Assembly: GCF_003965815.1 (NCBI RefSeq)
Contig: NZ_RXOE01000005.1
Coordinates: forward strand, 1-64,000
Origin: Variovorax gossypii
GTDB taxonomy: Bacteria > Pseudomonadota > Gammaproteobacteria > Burkholderiales > Burkholderiaceae_C
Reading direction: 5' to 3'
DNA length: 64,000 nucleotides
The first letter of the stretch is position 1. Each line of letters opens with the position of its first letter. This document shows positions 1 to 6,975 of the stretch, in pieces. Below the pieces are notes generated by a model, which worked only from the letters and a program-made list of their open reading frames with translations, was not told the DNA's origin and made no database searches. The translations under genes were made by a program, and so were the position numbers.

Positions 1-373
1 GGCCGAGCTGGCCAAGAGCGACAACCCCGCTGCCGCGGCCGTGCTCAAGCGCCTGAAGGCCGCGCGCGTTGCCTTCGTCGAGGTGGTCGATTTCGTGGCG
101 GGACAGACCAAGGCCTCGCCCAACGCCGTGTTCGCGGGCAGCGTGCCCTACCTGATGCTCGCGGGCAATCTCGTGGCCGGCTGGCAGCTGGCGCGCTCGC
201 TGATCATTGCGCAGGACCTCGCCTCGCGCAGCTTCGACACCGACTTCATGCTGGCCAAGATCGCCACCGCGCGCTTCTATGCCGAGCACATCCTCAACAA
301 GGTGCCGGGCATCCGCGACAGCATCGTCGACGGCGCGGAGAGCGTGACCGCGCTGGCGCTCGAATCCTTCTGA
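1..373 (+). CDS. Acyl-CoA dehydrogenase, C-terminal part (cut by window start)
   Basis: The reading frame is open from base 2 to the stop at 371-373, so only the last ~123 residues are present. The helical sequence, with LAGNLVAGWQLARS and the ending MLAKIATARFYAEHIL, resembles the extra C-terminal helical domain of the larger (about 600-residue) bacterial acyl-CoA dehydrogenases. These flavoenzymes oxidise acyl-CoA to 2-enoyl-CoA in the cytosol. The FAD and active-site domains lie outside the window, so substrate cannot be judged. Family assignment is fairly secure from this segment; the specific enzyme is not. Confidence 0.75.
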   Translation, partial: AELAKSDNPAAAAVLKRLKAARVAFVEVVDFVAGQTKASPNAVFAGSVPYLMLAGNLVAGWQLARSLIIAQDLASRSFDTDFMLAKIATARFYAEHILNKVPGIRDSIVDGAESVTALALESF

Positions 374-682
374 AGCAAGGACCAGCGCCCTCCCCCTCGC
401 GCGACGACGTCAAGCCGGCGGCTCTCCCGTACTGGCAACGGCCGCTGAGCATTGGCGCCCTCTGGCGAAGCCTGCGCGACATATCGAACGACAACATCGG
501 ACCGAACACCCGGCCATCGGACACGTCCGCTGGCCCGACGCAGGCAACCGACGCAAGACGTGCGCTCGCTTTGCATCACGACTTTCCTCAGGAGGTTCCC
601 GCGCTTGGCTTCACATTGCCGGAGGCGAGCGGACATGGCTTGTCGTAGCAGATCGAATCGGTAGTGCCGGCCCGACGAAATA
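374..682. other. Intergenic, no supported gene
   Basis: About 300 bases between the acyl-CoA dehydrogenase stop and the convergent EamA gene. Open frames here lack a convincing start, ribosome site or recognisable protein sequence. No clear terminator with a T-run was seen. Confidence 0.5.
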
Positions 683-1543
683 TCAGAGACTGATGGCCGC
701 GATTCCCACCAGCACGATCACTCCCCCAGCAATGCGGCGTGCGAGATGGTCCTCACGAAAGAGCCAGCACGCGAGGAAAGCGCCGATGACGATGGATGAC
801 TCGCGCAGGGGCGCGATCAGAGCCACCGGCGCACTCAGCATGGCCGTGAGAACGAGGATGTAGGCCAGCGGGGACAACACGGCCACGATGAGGATCGGCA
901 CGGCGTCAGCGCGAAGGACACCGGGGATCCGATGCCGCCGCAGCAGCGCGATGGGTGTCAGGATCAGGCCTTGCAACAGGAGTGTGCCTGCGTAGTAGCT
1001 CACGGGCGCCAAGTGCCACGAGGTGACCGAGTAGCTGTCCCAGAGGGTGTATGTGGCGATGGTGGCACCTGTCGCGCCCCCCCAGAGGATCCCCGGCACG
1101 GGACGGCCGCTGCCGCTTCTGAACAGATTGCCGACAACGACGAGGATGCCCGCGACGATGAGCAACGCTCCGAGCATCGCGACCGCGGTGAGCCGTTCCC
1201 CCAACAGGAGAACCGCGAACAGCATCGTCAGCACGGGACCCGTGCCGCGGGCGACCGAATAGACCACGCCCAGCTCCGCGCGGTCGTAGCCGGCCTGCAA
1301 CGTCAGGGAGTATGCGATGTGCAATGCGGCCGAAACGGCGGAACCCACCGCGAGCCGCCAATCGATCGCCTGCTGCCCCGTGACCATGAAGGCCATGCCG
1401 ATCGGCACGCACAGCAGCGCCGAGGCGCAGGTATAGGCCCAGACGAAAAGAAGGGTGTCTCCGCGCTTGTATTTCGAGGCGATGTTCCACAGCGCATGGG
1501 CTGCCGCCGCGGCGAGGACGAGCGCCACGGTGCCGGGGTGCAT
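683..1543 (-). CDS. EamA/DMT-family transporter
   Basis: A 286-residue, very hydrophobic protein with about ten membrane segments arranged as two repeats, as usual for the drug/metabolite transporter superfamily (EamA domains). It starts with a short loop and a first helix containing LAAAAAHALWNIASKYKRGD, a typical EamA opening. Such proteins sit in the inner membrane and usually export metabolites or amino acids; the substrate is unknown. The ATG shares base 1543 with the stop of the upstream RpiR gene (TGATG), so the two are translationally coupled, and the RpiR protein probably controls its own operon including this exporter. Confidence 0.85.
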   Translation of the reverse strand: MHPGTVALVLAAAAAHALWNIASKYKRGDTLLFVWAYTCASALLCVPIGMAFMVTGQQAIDWRLAVGSAVSAALHIAYSLTLQAGYDRAELGVVYSVARGTGPVLTMLFAVLLLGERLTAVAMLGALLIVAGILVVVGNLFRSGSGRPVPGILWGGATGATIATYTLWDSYSVTSWHLAPVSYYAGTLLLQGLILTPIALLRRHRIPGVLRADAVPILIVAVLSPLAYILVLTAMLSAPVALIAPLRESSIVIGAFLACWLFREDHLARRIAGGVIVLVGIAAISL

Positions 1544-2427
1544 CAGCAGATGTCGGGCAGGTCGATGCCTGCGCGCTCTGCGCGTCGGCTGCGCTCCGGA
1601 TCGCGCAGGGCGAGCGTCGCGACCAGCGCGTCGATCACGACGAGTTGGGCCAGCCGGCTCCCTGCTGCGGCCATCTGCGCCGGCAGTGGTGCACCGCCGA
1701 CGACCAGCGCGGTATCCGCGAGGGTGGCCAGTGGTGTGCCGTACTGATTGGTGATGGCAATGAGCGAGGCCCCGGCGGCCAACGCTGCATCGGCGATGGC
1801 GAGCGTGGTTGAAGTGCGTCCGGTCGAACTGACGGCGATCACGACATCGCCGGTGTCCAGGAGGCGCGTCGCGATCATCGCCGACAAGTAGTCCGGGATG
1901 CCGATGGTCGTCACGCCGACCGCGCGCAGACGGAAGACCGCGTCGGCGGCGACTGCCGCCGACGGGCCGGCACCGAATGCGATGACCTGTCGCGCCGACT
2001 GGATCGAGCGGACCGCTTCGTCGAGCGCAGGGAGTTCAACGGCCCCGCCGAGCGCGGTCAGTGCGTCGGTGCCTGCGCGGATGGACGTTTCGAGCACCGC
2101 GGCCGATGTCGCATCCGCAGCAAGCACTTCGGGAGGCGCGAAGAACCGGGTCGTGCCTCGGGCACGAGCGATCTCGATCTTGAGTTCGGTGAACCCGGTG
2201 AACCCGATCGCACGCGCGGCGCGGACCACGCTCGGTGGCGAAACGCCGGCACGAGCGGCAACCTGCGCGGTCGTGCTGGCGCCGACGAACAAGGGGTCAG
2301 CGAGCAGCAGAGCCACGACCTTCGCTTCGCTGGCGGCCAGATCGCCGCAACGGGCCTGGATGCTCCCTATCCATTGCCCGAGCCGCCCTTCATCGGAAGA
2401 AACTCCATTACCAATTTCATCTTTCAT
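1543..2427 (-). CDS. MurR/RpiR-family transcriptional regulator
   Basis: A 294-residue protein from the ATG at 2427. A longer frame upstream is possible, but this start gives the normal family length. Residues ~15-90 form the N-terminal helix-turn-helix with VAARAGVSPPSVVRAARAIG. Residues ~130-270 form a SIS sugar-isomerase-like fold, including IAFGAGPSAAVAADAVFRL and VIAVSSTGRTSTTLAIADAA. The SIS domain in this family senses phosphosugars or other small metabolites. It overlaps the EamA exporter by one base and diverges from a ketopantoate-reductase-like gene, so it likely regulates both from the 83-base gap. Confidence 0.85.
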   Translation of the reverse strand: MKDEIGNGVSSDEGRLGQWIGSIQARCGDLAASEAKVVALLLADPLFVGASTTAQVAARAGVSPPSVVRAARAIGFTGFTELKIEIARARGTTRFFAPPEVLAADATSAAVLETSIRAGTDALTALGGAVELPALDEAVRSIQSARQVIAFGAGPSAAVAADAVFRLRAVGVTTIGIPDYLSAMIATRLLDTGDVVIAVSSTGRTSTTLAIADAALAAGASLIAITNQYGTPLATLADTALVVGGAPLPAQMAAAGSRLAQLVVIDALVATLALRDPERSRRAERAGIDLPDIC

Positions 2428-2510
2428 TTGGAATATATTACACACCTCATTCAGAGCAGACAACCTCGCGTGAGCAGGTGCTCTGCAACAAGTCGCAGGA
2501 GTCCCGTTGC
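2428..2510. promoter_or_regulatory. Divergent promoter region between rpiR-type gene and ketopantoate reductase gene
   Basis: An AT-rich stretch (around 2429-2452, containing gaatatattacac) in otherwise GC-rich DNA lies between two outward-facing genes. It probably holds the promoters and a self-regulatory RpiR site. A purine-rich gcaggag at 2495-2501 precedes the ATG at 2511 and fits a ribosome-binding site. No exact operator can be defined from one copy. Confidence 0.45.
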
Positions 2511-3407
2511 ATGAGTCCAGAAAGCAGTCCATCCGTGGCCATCGTGGGTCCGGGTGCCATCGGCACCACGATCGCGGCGCTGCTGCACGAGATCGACCGC
2601 ACGCCGTTGCTGTGCGGCCGCACGTCCCGCGATCATCTGGCGCTGCACGATGGCGATCGCCTCATCACCATTGCCGGTCCGGTCCGGACCGATCCCACCC
2701 AGTTCGATCGCCCGGTCGATATCGTCTTTCTCGCCGTCAAGGCGACACAGATCGAGGCAGCCGCAGCATGGCTTGGTGCGTTGACCGGCCCCGAAACCGT
2801 CGTGTGCGTTCTGCAAAACGGCGTCGAGCAGTTGGACAAGGTCGCTCCACATTGCCGAAGGGGGCGGATCGTGCCCGCCATCGTGTGGTTTCCTGCGCAG
2901 GCGCAGCCCAACGGCTCAGTGCGCCTGCGTGGCGACGCTCGCCTCAGCCTGCCGGACACGCCGGAGTCCCGCGCGATCGCCGAGGCGCTGCAAGGCACCC
3001 GCTGTTTCGTCGAGCTGGCAGGCAATTTCGAATCCCTGGCCTGGCGCAAGCTGCTGCAGAACGCGGCGGCCGGACTCATGGCGCTCACGCATCGTCGCTC
3101 GGGCATGTTCGGCCGCCCCGACATCTCCAGGCTTGCCCTGGGCTATCTGCAGGAGTGCCTGGCGGTGGCCCGTGCCGAGGGCGCCGAACTTGGCGACGAA
3201 GTACCACAGGCGATCCTCGACAAGTTCCAGGCGTCTCCCGCCGACATGGGCACATCCATCCTCACGGATCGCGAAGCCTGCAGGCCGCTCGAATGGGACG
3301 TTCGCAACAGTGTGGTCTCACGTCGCGGCCGGGCTCACGGCATTCCCACACCCATCAGCGACGTTCTGGTGCCGCTCCTCGCGGCTGCGAGCGACGGCCC
3401 TGGTTGA
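2511..3407 (+). CDS. Ketopantoate reductase family (ApbA/PanE) oxidoreductase
   Basis: A 298-residue protein starting at the ATG at 2511, which has a purine-rich ribosome site just upstream. The N-terminus VAIVGPGAIGTTIAALLHE is a Rossmann NADP-binding motif (GxGxxG). Further on are VFLAVKATQ and VVCVLQNGVEQ, typical of 2-dehydropantoate 2-reductases, and a helical C-terminal domain with LAWRKLLQNAAAGLMALTH. The classical enzyme reduces ketopantoate to pantoate for coenzyme A synthesis. Paralogues next to catabolic regulators often act on other 2-keto acids, and a second family member lies at 13149-14078. Function in pantothenate synthesis is therefore not assumed. Confidence 0.85.
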   Translation: MSPESSPSVAIVGPGAIGTTIAALLHEIDRTPLLCGRTSRDHLALHDGDRLITIAGPVRTDPTQFDRPVDIVFLAVKATQIEAAAAWLGALTGPETVVCVLQNGVEQLDKVAPHCRRGRIVPAIVWFPAQAQPNGSVRLRGDARLSLPDTPESRAIAEALQGTRCFVELAGNFESLAWRKLLQNAAAGLMALTHRRSGMFGRPDISRLALGYLQECLAVARAEGAELGDEVPQAILDKFQASPADMGTSILTDREACRPLEWDVRNSVVSRRGRAHGIPTPISDVLVPLLAAASDGPG

Positions 3408-3481
3408 TTCCCGGCCGACGGACATCGCCATGGGCTCAGAAGGCACCTGGAGGCGCTCGGGCGAACTTGAGCGGCGGCCGA

Positions 3482-3598
3482 GCGGACCTCAATCCATGGC
3501 GCGACTTCGACTGGCCGGCGATCCCCGGCCATTTCGGCGAGCCGTGGTTTCTTCCCATCGTGGGCGCCTACTACCGCTTTCAGGACCTGGTACGCTGA
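3482..3598 (+). pseudogene. C-terminal remnant, probably of an FAD-dependent oxidoreductase
   Basis: An open frame ending at 3598 encodes ADLNPWRDFDWPAIPGHFGE followed by PWFLPIVGAYYRF. This looks like the conserved end of a longer protein, and from memory it resembles the C-terminus of some FAD-dependent oxidoreductases. No start codon, ribosome site or N-terminal domain is present upstream, because the ketopantoate reductase gene ends at 3407. I infer a decayed leftover. The family assignment is tentative. Confidence 0.35.
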
Positions 3599-3711
3599 AG
3601 GCCGCCAGCGAATGGCCCTCTCTAAAGGAGAAAAGGCCGGACACCTTTGAAAGTGTCCAGCTTGGTGGCTGGTCCTGCCGCCAGGATCGATCTATCTGCA
3701 TCACCTATTGA

Positions 3712-3960
3712 CCATGAGGCGTACGGCATCGCCGCGATGACACGCACAGAGGCGGCAACGCTCATCGAATTGCCTCTGGAATTGAGCGCCTGAAATTCAA
3801 CTTCGGAATATCCGCCCCCCTTCAACGCATGGTCGTCGGTAACAAGGTGGTGGATCACGAACGGATCACCGGCATCCGCGAGTCGGAGGTTGAAGGCATC
3901 GCACTCTATGAAGTGTGCGATAGGCTTATCCGCAATGTCTGGTTCTATTCGGATGAGTAG
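3712..3960 (+). pseudogene. C-terminal remnant of a SnoaL/NTF2-like protein
   Basis: From about 3781 the frame reads QRMVVGNKVVDHERITGIRE and then EVEGIALYEVCDRLIRNVWF before the stop at 3958-3960. This is the typical last third of small SnoaL/NTF2-like proteins, where a strand pair ends with a tryptophan-phenylalanine segment. The first two thirds are absent; the frame upstream is replaced by unrelated sequence including a 50-bp repeat (3749-3798). It is probably non-functional. Confidence 0.55.
3749..3798. repeat. Imperfect 50-bp dispersed repeat, copy 1
   Basis: Matches 9437-9486 at 40 of 50 positions without gaps; the longest shared blocks are gaattgcctct and tgagcg. It ends exactly where the SnoaL-like remnant begins to look normal, so it may mark the edge of an old insertion. 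No inverted-repeat pair or transposase could be tied to it. Confidence 0.5.
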
Positions 3961-4255
3961 ACCGCTTCCGTGAGCGCGCCCTGCCGCGAGCGACAGTCGT
4001 CAATCGATGACGCCTTTGGGTTCGACCTGCTGCTTGTCTTTCGCGTCTGCCCGCTGGCCTTGACGCGCTTCTTCGCCGCGGCACTGCTGTGCAGAAAAAC
4101 CATGCGCGAGTGGATTCCGCTTCGATCCATGGACTCGGTGTTCCTTCACAGGCATGCAAAGTCGTCCTACGCAGGGCGTGCCATGGATATAGCGATGCTC
4201 ATGCGCAGGATCGCGCAACCAGCAGCAGCAACCAGTGCGAGGAGACTGCACCGCC
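3961..4255. other. Intergenic, no supported gene
   Basis: Short open frames on both strands lack coding character or recognisable motifs. The stretch follows two gene remnants and precedes a hydrolase gene with its own ribosome site (gcgaggag, 4238-4245). It likely contains the promoter of that hydrolase operon and decayed DNA. Confidence 0.4.
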
Positions 4256-5128
4256 ATGCTCGCCACGACCCACCGGATACGGACCATCGCCGGCATCGAC
4301 CTCTTCGTTCGGGAAGCCGGGCCGCGAGATGCGCCCGTACTCCTTCTGCCGCACGGCTATCCCTGTTCGTCGTTCCAGTTTCGCCGACTGATGCCGGCGC
4401 TCGCCTACCGTTGGCGCACCATCGCCGTCGACTGGCCGGGCTTCGGCTTGAGCGATACCCCGGAGCCGTCCGAGTTCGGCTACGACTTCGATGCCTATGC
4501 GTCGATCCTTGCGGGGGTTGTCGACAGCTTCGGATTGAAGCGCTACGCGCTATGGCTCCATGACTACGGTTCGCAGATCGGCCTGCGTCATGCGATCCAG
4601 CGACCCGAGGCGATTTCCGCGCTCATCATCCAGAACGGCGATATCTATGAAGATGCGCTCGGGCCAAAATACAAGAACATCAAGGCCTACTGGGCCGAGA
4701 AAACACCTGACACGCACAAGCCGCTGGTCGAGGCAGTGAGTGAGAAAGGATTCCGGGACGAGTTCGTGGGCGAGGTATCCGAAGAGGTGGCGGCCCGCAT
4801 CCCGCCCGATCTCTGGAAGCTGCACTGGCCGCTGATGAACACGCCGGCGCGGACCCGCATTGCGGTCGGCTTGATGGAGGGGCTGGAGGCCAATCTCGGC
4901 TGGTTCCCCCGGTACCAGGCCTACCTTCGCGAGCACCGGCCCCCGACGCTGATCGTATGGGGCCCGCAGGACGGCTACATGCCGCGAGCGGCGGCACAAG
5001 CCTACCTGCGCGACCTGCCCGGTGCGGAACTCCACATCCTCCCGGATGCCGGCCACTGGCTGCTGGAGACGCACTTCGAAGAAGCGCTTGCCCTGGTGCA
5101 GGACTTCCTTTCCCGAACCCTGCGTTGA
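4256..5128 (+). CDS. Alpha/beta hydrolase with Asp-type nucleophile elbow (epoxide hydrolase/haloalkane dehalogenase-like)
   Basis: A 290-residue protein from the ATG at 4256, with gcgaggag about ten bases upstream. The oxyanion-hole region reads LLPHGYPCSSFQFR, followed by WPGFGLSD. At the nucleophile position it has ALWLHDYGSQIGLR rather than GxSxG. An aspartate in HDYG is the arrangement of epoxide hydrolases and haloalkane/haloacid dehalogenases. The catalytic histidine is in ILPDAGHWLLETH near the C-terminus and an acid may lie in IVWGPQDGYMPR. It is followed after 18 bases by an ABM-like gene, suggesting a two-gene operon for a small xenobiotic or natural ester/epoxide. Substrate unknown. 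Confidence 0.8.
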   Translation: MLATTHRIRTIAGIDLFVREAGPRDAPVLLLPHGYPCSSFQFRRLMPALAYRWRTIAVDWPGFGLSDTPEPSEFGYDFDAYASILAGVVDSFGLKRYALWLHDYGSQIGLRHAIQRPEAISALIIQNGDIYEDALGPKYKNIKAYWAEKTPDTHKPLVEAVSEKGFRDEFVGEVSEEVAARIPPDLWKLHWPLMNTPARTRIAVGLMEGLEANLGWFPRYQAYLREHRPPTLIVWGPQDGYMPRAAAQAYLRDLPGAELHILPDAGHWLLETHFEEALALVQDFLSRTLR

Positions 5129-5146
5129 CGGAGAACCCAAACCATC

Positions 5147-5467
5147 ATGACCACCAAGCCCACCATCGCACGCATATGGCGAGGCCGCACGCGGCCGGAG
5201 GTCGCCGACGAATACGAAGCCTACAACCTGGCCGAAGGCGTGCCGCCCTTGGAAAAGACAGCGCTCGGCGTCCAGCTCCTGCGGGAGGACCGGGAAGACG
5301 AAACCTGGTTCACGACAATCTCCTATTGGGCGGACATGGATTCGATGACCGCGTTCACGAAAGGCGACCCGCAGGCGGTTCACCACCTGCCGCGGGACAA
5401 GGAGCTCTTGATCGAGCTGCCCGAGAAGATCCAGATCCATCGCATCGTGCTGGATCGGAAAAACTGA
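5147..5467 (+). CDS. Small antibiotic-biosynthesis-monooxygenase-like (ABM/dimeric alpha-beta barrel) protein
   Basis: A 106-residue protein with an ATG 18 bases after the hydrolase stop. The pattern (TIARIWRGRT near the start, a central ETWFTTISYWADMDSMTAFT, then QIHRIVLDRK) matches the ferredoxin-like ABM fold, where strands pair and a helix carries the Trp/Tyr-rich segment. Members can be heme-degrading or quinone-forming monooxygenases or simply hypothetical proteins. Co-transcription with the hydrolase is likely. Fold call is fairly good, activity unknown. Confidence 0.65.
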   Translation: MTTKPTIARIWRGRTRPEVADEYEAYNLAEGVPPLEKTALGVQLLREDREDETWFTTISYWADMDSMTAFTKGDPQAVHHLPRDKELLIELPEKIQIHRIVLDRKN

Positions 5468-5504
5468 GCGGGCCACTCGATCCATCGGCAGGCGTACTTG
5501 CGCG

Positions 5505-5579
5505 GCGTCTTCCAGCTATATGACCGGCGCGGTCATCCCCGTCGATGGGGGGCGTCCGCGCGGTAGCGAAGGCACATGA
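5505..5579 (+). pseudogene. C-terminal remnant of a short-chain dehydrogenase/reductase
   Basis: The frame reads ASSSYMTGAVIPVDGGRPRG and stops at 5577-5579. The segment SxYMTGAVIPVDGG is the standard ending of classical SDR enzymes (cofactor-side loop near the C-terminus). No catalytic YxxxK or Rossmann N-terminus is present before it, since the ABM gene ends at 5467. It is therefore a leftover, the third such 3'-end fragment within 2.1 kb. Confidence 0.65.
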
Positions 5580-5582
5580 CCG

Positions 5583-6866
5583 CTACTTCAACGCGGCGCC
5601 GCCTCGCGCGAGGTACTGCGCCGAGAGGCGCGCGAACTGGCCTCCGTCCGTGCTGATCGAGGTCTGGCTGCCCGCTCCCGCGCTGAAAACGATCCCGATG
5701 GTGTGCATGTCGCCGTACTCCTGGGTGTTGGTCAGCATGTAGTCGACGTGGTTGTCGCGGTAGTGCTGGTCGGTGCCGCCGGGCGTGTCGGAGGGCACGC
5801 CCATCGGCGTCTGCCACCACAGGATCGGAAGGCCGTTGCCGAGCGCCGTGCGGTAGTCCGAATACTGCTTCTGGTTGTCGTGGAAGTTCGGACTGGTCTT
5901 GTTGCTTGCGTCCCAGTAGAACGGGGCGCTTCCGTTCTGGCACTCCGGGGGGGGCGATGCAGCTTCGCGGCAGCCCGCATCGCGGTCGCTGGTCTGGGCG
6001 ACGATGAAGTCTGCCTGGTTCGCGCCGGCAGCACGCATCATCGCGGCGACTTCGACGGGCGTGCCGTTCCAGAAGGCGGGCGGAAACCCGATCAGCGCCT
6101 TCGGCGCGACCTTGCGGCCCATCTGCACGAAGCACTGGCCAAGGCCCGCGACGGTGTCGGGCAGCGTGGCGCATTCGGGCTGGCCGCTCACTGCGGCGGC
6201 CATCTTCGTCAGATCGCGGCCAGGCGCCTGCGACGCGGCGAAGCCCCAGAAGTCCGGCTCCACATTAACCAGGGCAGGCTTGTCCAGCTCCGCGATGCGC
6301 TGGTACATCAGCCGGACCTGCCCCCAGTACTTGCTCATGAAGGTCGCATCGCTGATGCCGCTGAGATTGCCCTCGCCGTTCGCGGTCATCTGGTAGAGCG
6401 TGAACATGGGAACTGCACCATAGGCGTCGGCAGCCTGCGCGGTGAAGGTGACATAGGCCCCATCGGGGCTGTTCCACGTAGGCCAGGACCCCGGGCCGAC
6501 ACCCACCAGATAGCGCTCGACGATGTCGGGATGGATGTCCTGGCTCTTCATGTCGTCGATGGAGGTCGCGCCCAGCCCGACCAGCACACGCGAGGGTTTG
6601 CCAAGCTTGTTGGCCATGGCGACGGTGGCCGGCACAGGCGCGCTGCCACCGGTTCCGCCCTGGGTCCCGCTACCGGAGGTGTTGCCGGCCGTTTGGTCGC
6701 CGTTGTTCTGGCCAGCATCGAATTGACCGCCGGTGCCGGCCTGGCCCGTCGGGTTGCCAACCAGCGGAATGCCGGTACCTCCGCCGCCGCCACCTCCTCC
6801 GCCACAACCGAAGAGCAGCAAAGAGGCCATCAGCGCGGAAACGCATCGCCGAGAAAGAATGTCCAT
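5583..6866 (-). CDS. Secreted lipoprotein with glycoside-hydrolase-like (TIM-barrel) features
   Basis: A 427-residue protein from the ATG at 6866; the signal peptide ends in LLLFGC followed by a run of nine glycines, a clear lipobox plus flexible linker (residues ~15-60 are Gly/Thr/Gln rich). The mature region begins near residue 85 with KPSRVLVGLGATSIDDMKSQ and contains ALVNVEPDFWGFA, LIGFPPAFWNG and LPILWWQTPMG, a pattern of strands ending in acidic/aromatic residues as in TIM-barrel glycosidases. I do not recognise a named family. It lies 109 bases downstream of an alginate-lyase-like gene on the same strand, so a role in extracellular polysaccharide breakdown or remodelling is inferred. 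Confidence 0.6.
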   Translation of the reverse strand: MDILSRRCVSALMASLLLFGCGGGGGGGGGTGIPLVGNPTGQAGTGGQFDAGQNNGDQTAGNTSGSGTQGGTGGSAPVPATVAMANKLGKPSRVLVGLGATSIDDMKSQDIHPDIVERYLVGVGPGSWPTWNSPDGAYVTFTAQAADAYGAVPMFTLYQMTANGEGNLSGISDATFMSKYWGQVRLMYQRIAELDKPALVNVEPDFWGFAASQAPGRDLTKMAAAVSGQPECATLPDTVAGLGQCFVQMGRKVAPKALIGFPPAFWNGTPVEVAAMMRAAGANQADFIVAQTSDRDAGCREAASPPPECQNGSAPFYWDASNKTSPNFHDNQKQYSDYRTALGNGLPILWWQTPMGVPSDTPGGTDQHYRDNHVDYMLTNTQEYGDMHTIGIVFSAGAGSQTSISTDGGQFARLSAQYLARGGAALK

Positions 6867-6975
6867 GAGAGAGGTCCGAGAGAGGTCGAAGTCAAACAAA
6901 CACCGGCGCGCCTGTGCATGCGCGCGCCGGTTCGGGTTCAGGGTGGTCCGGACAGCGCTGATGCCCCGATGGCAC

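Noticed and set aside
3640-3665. Hairpin ggacac...gtgtcc after the oxidoreductase remnant
   Set aside because: Only six-base arms and no T-run on the plus strand, so not called a terminator.
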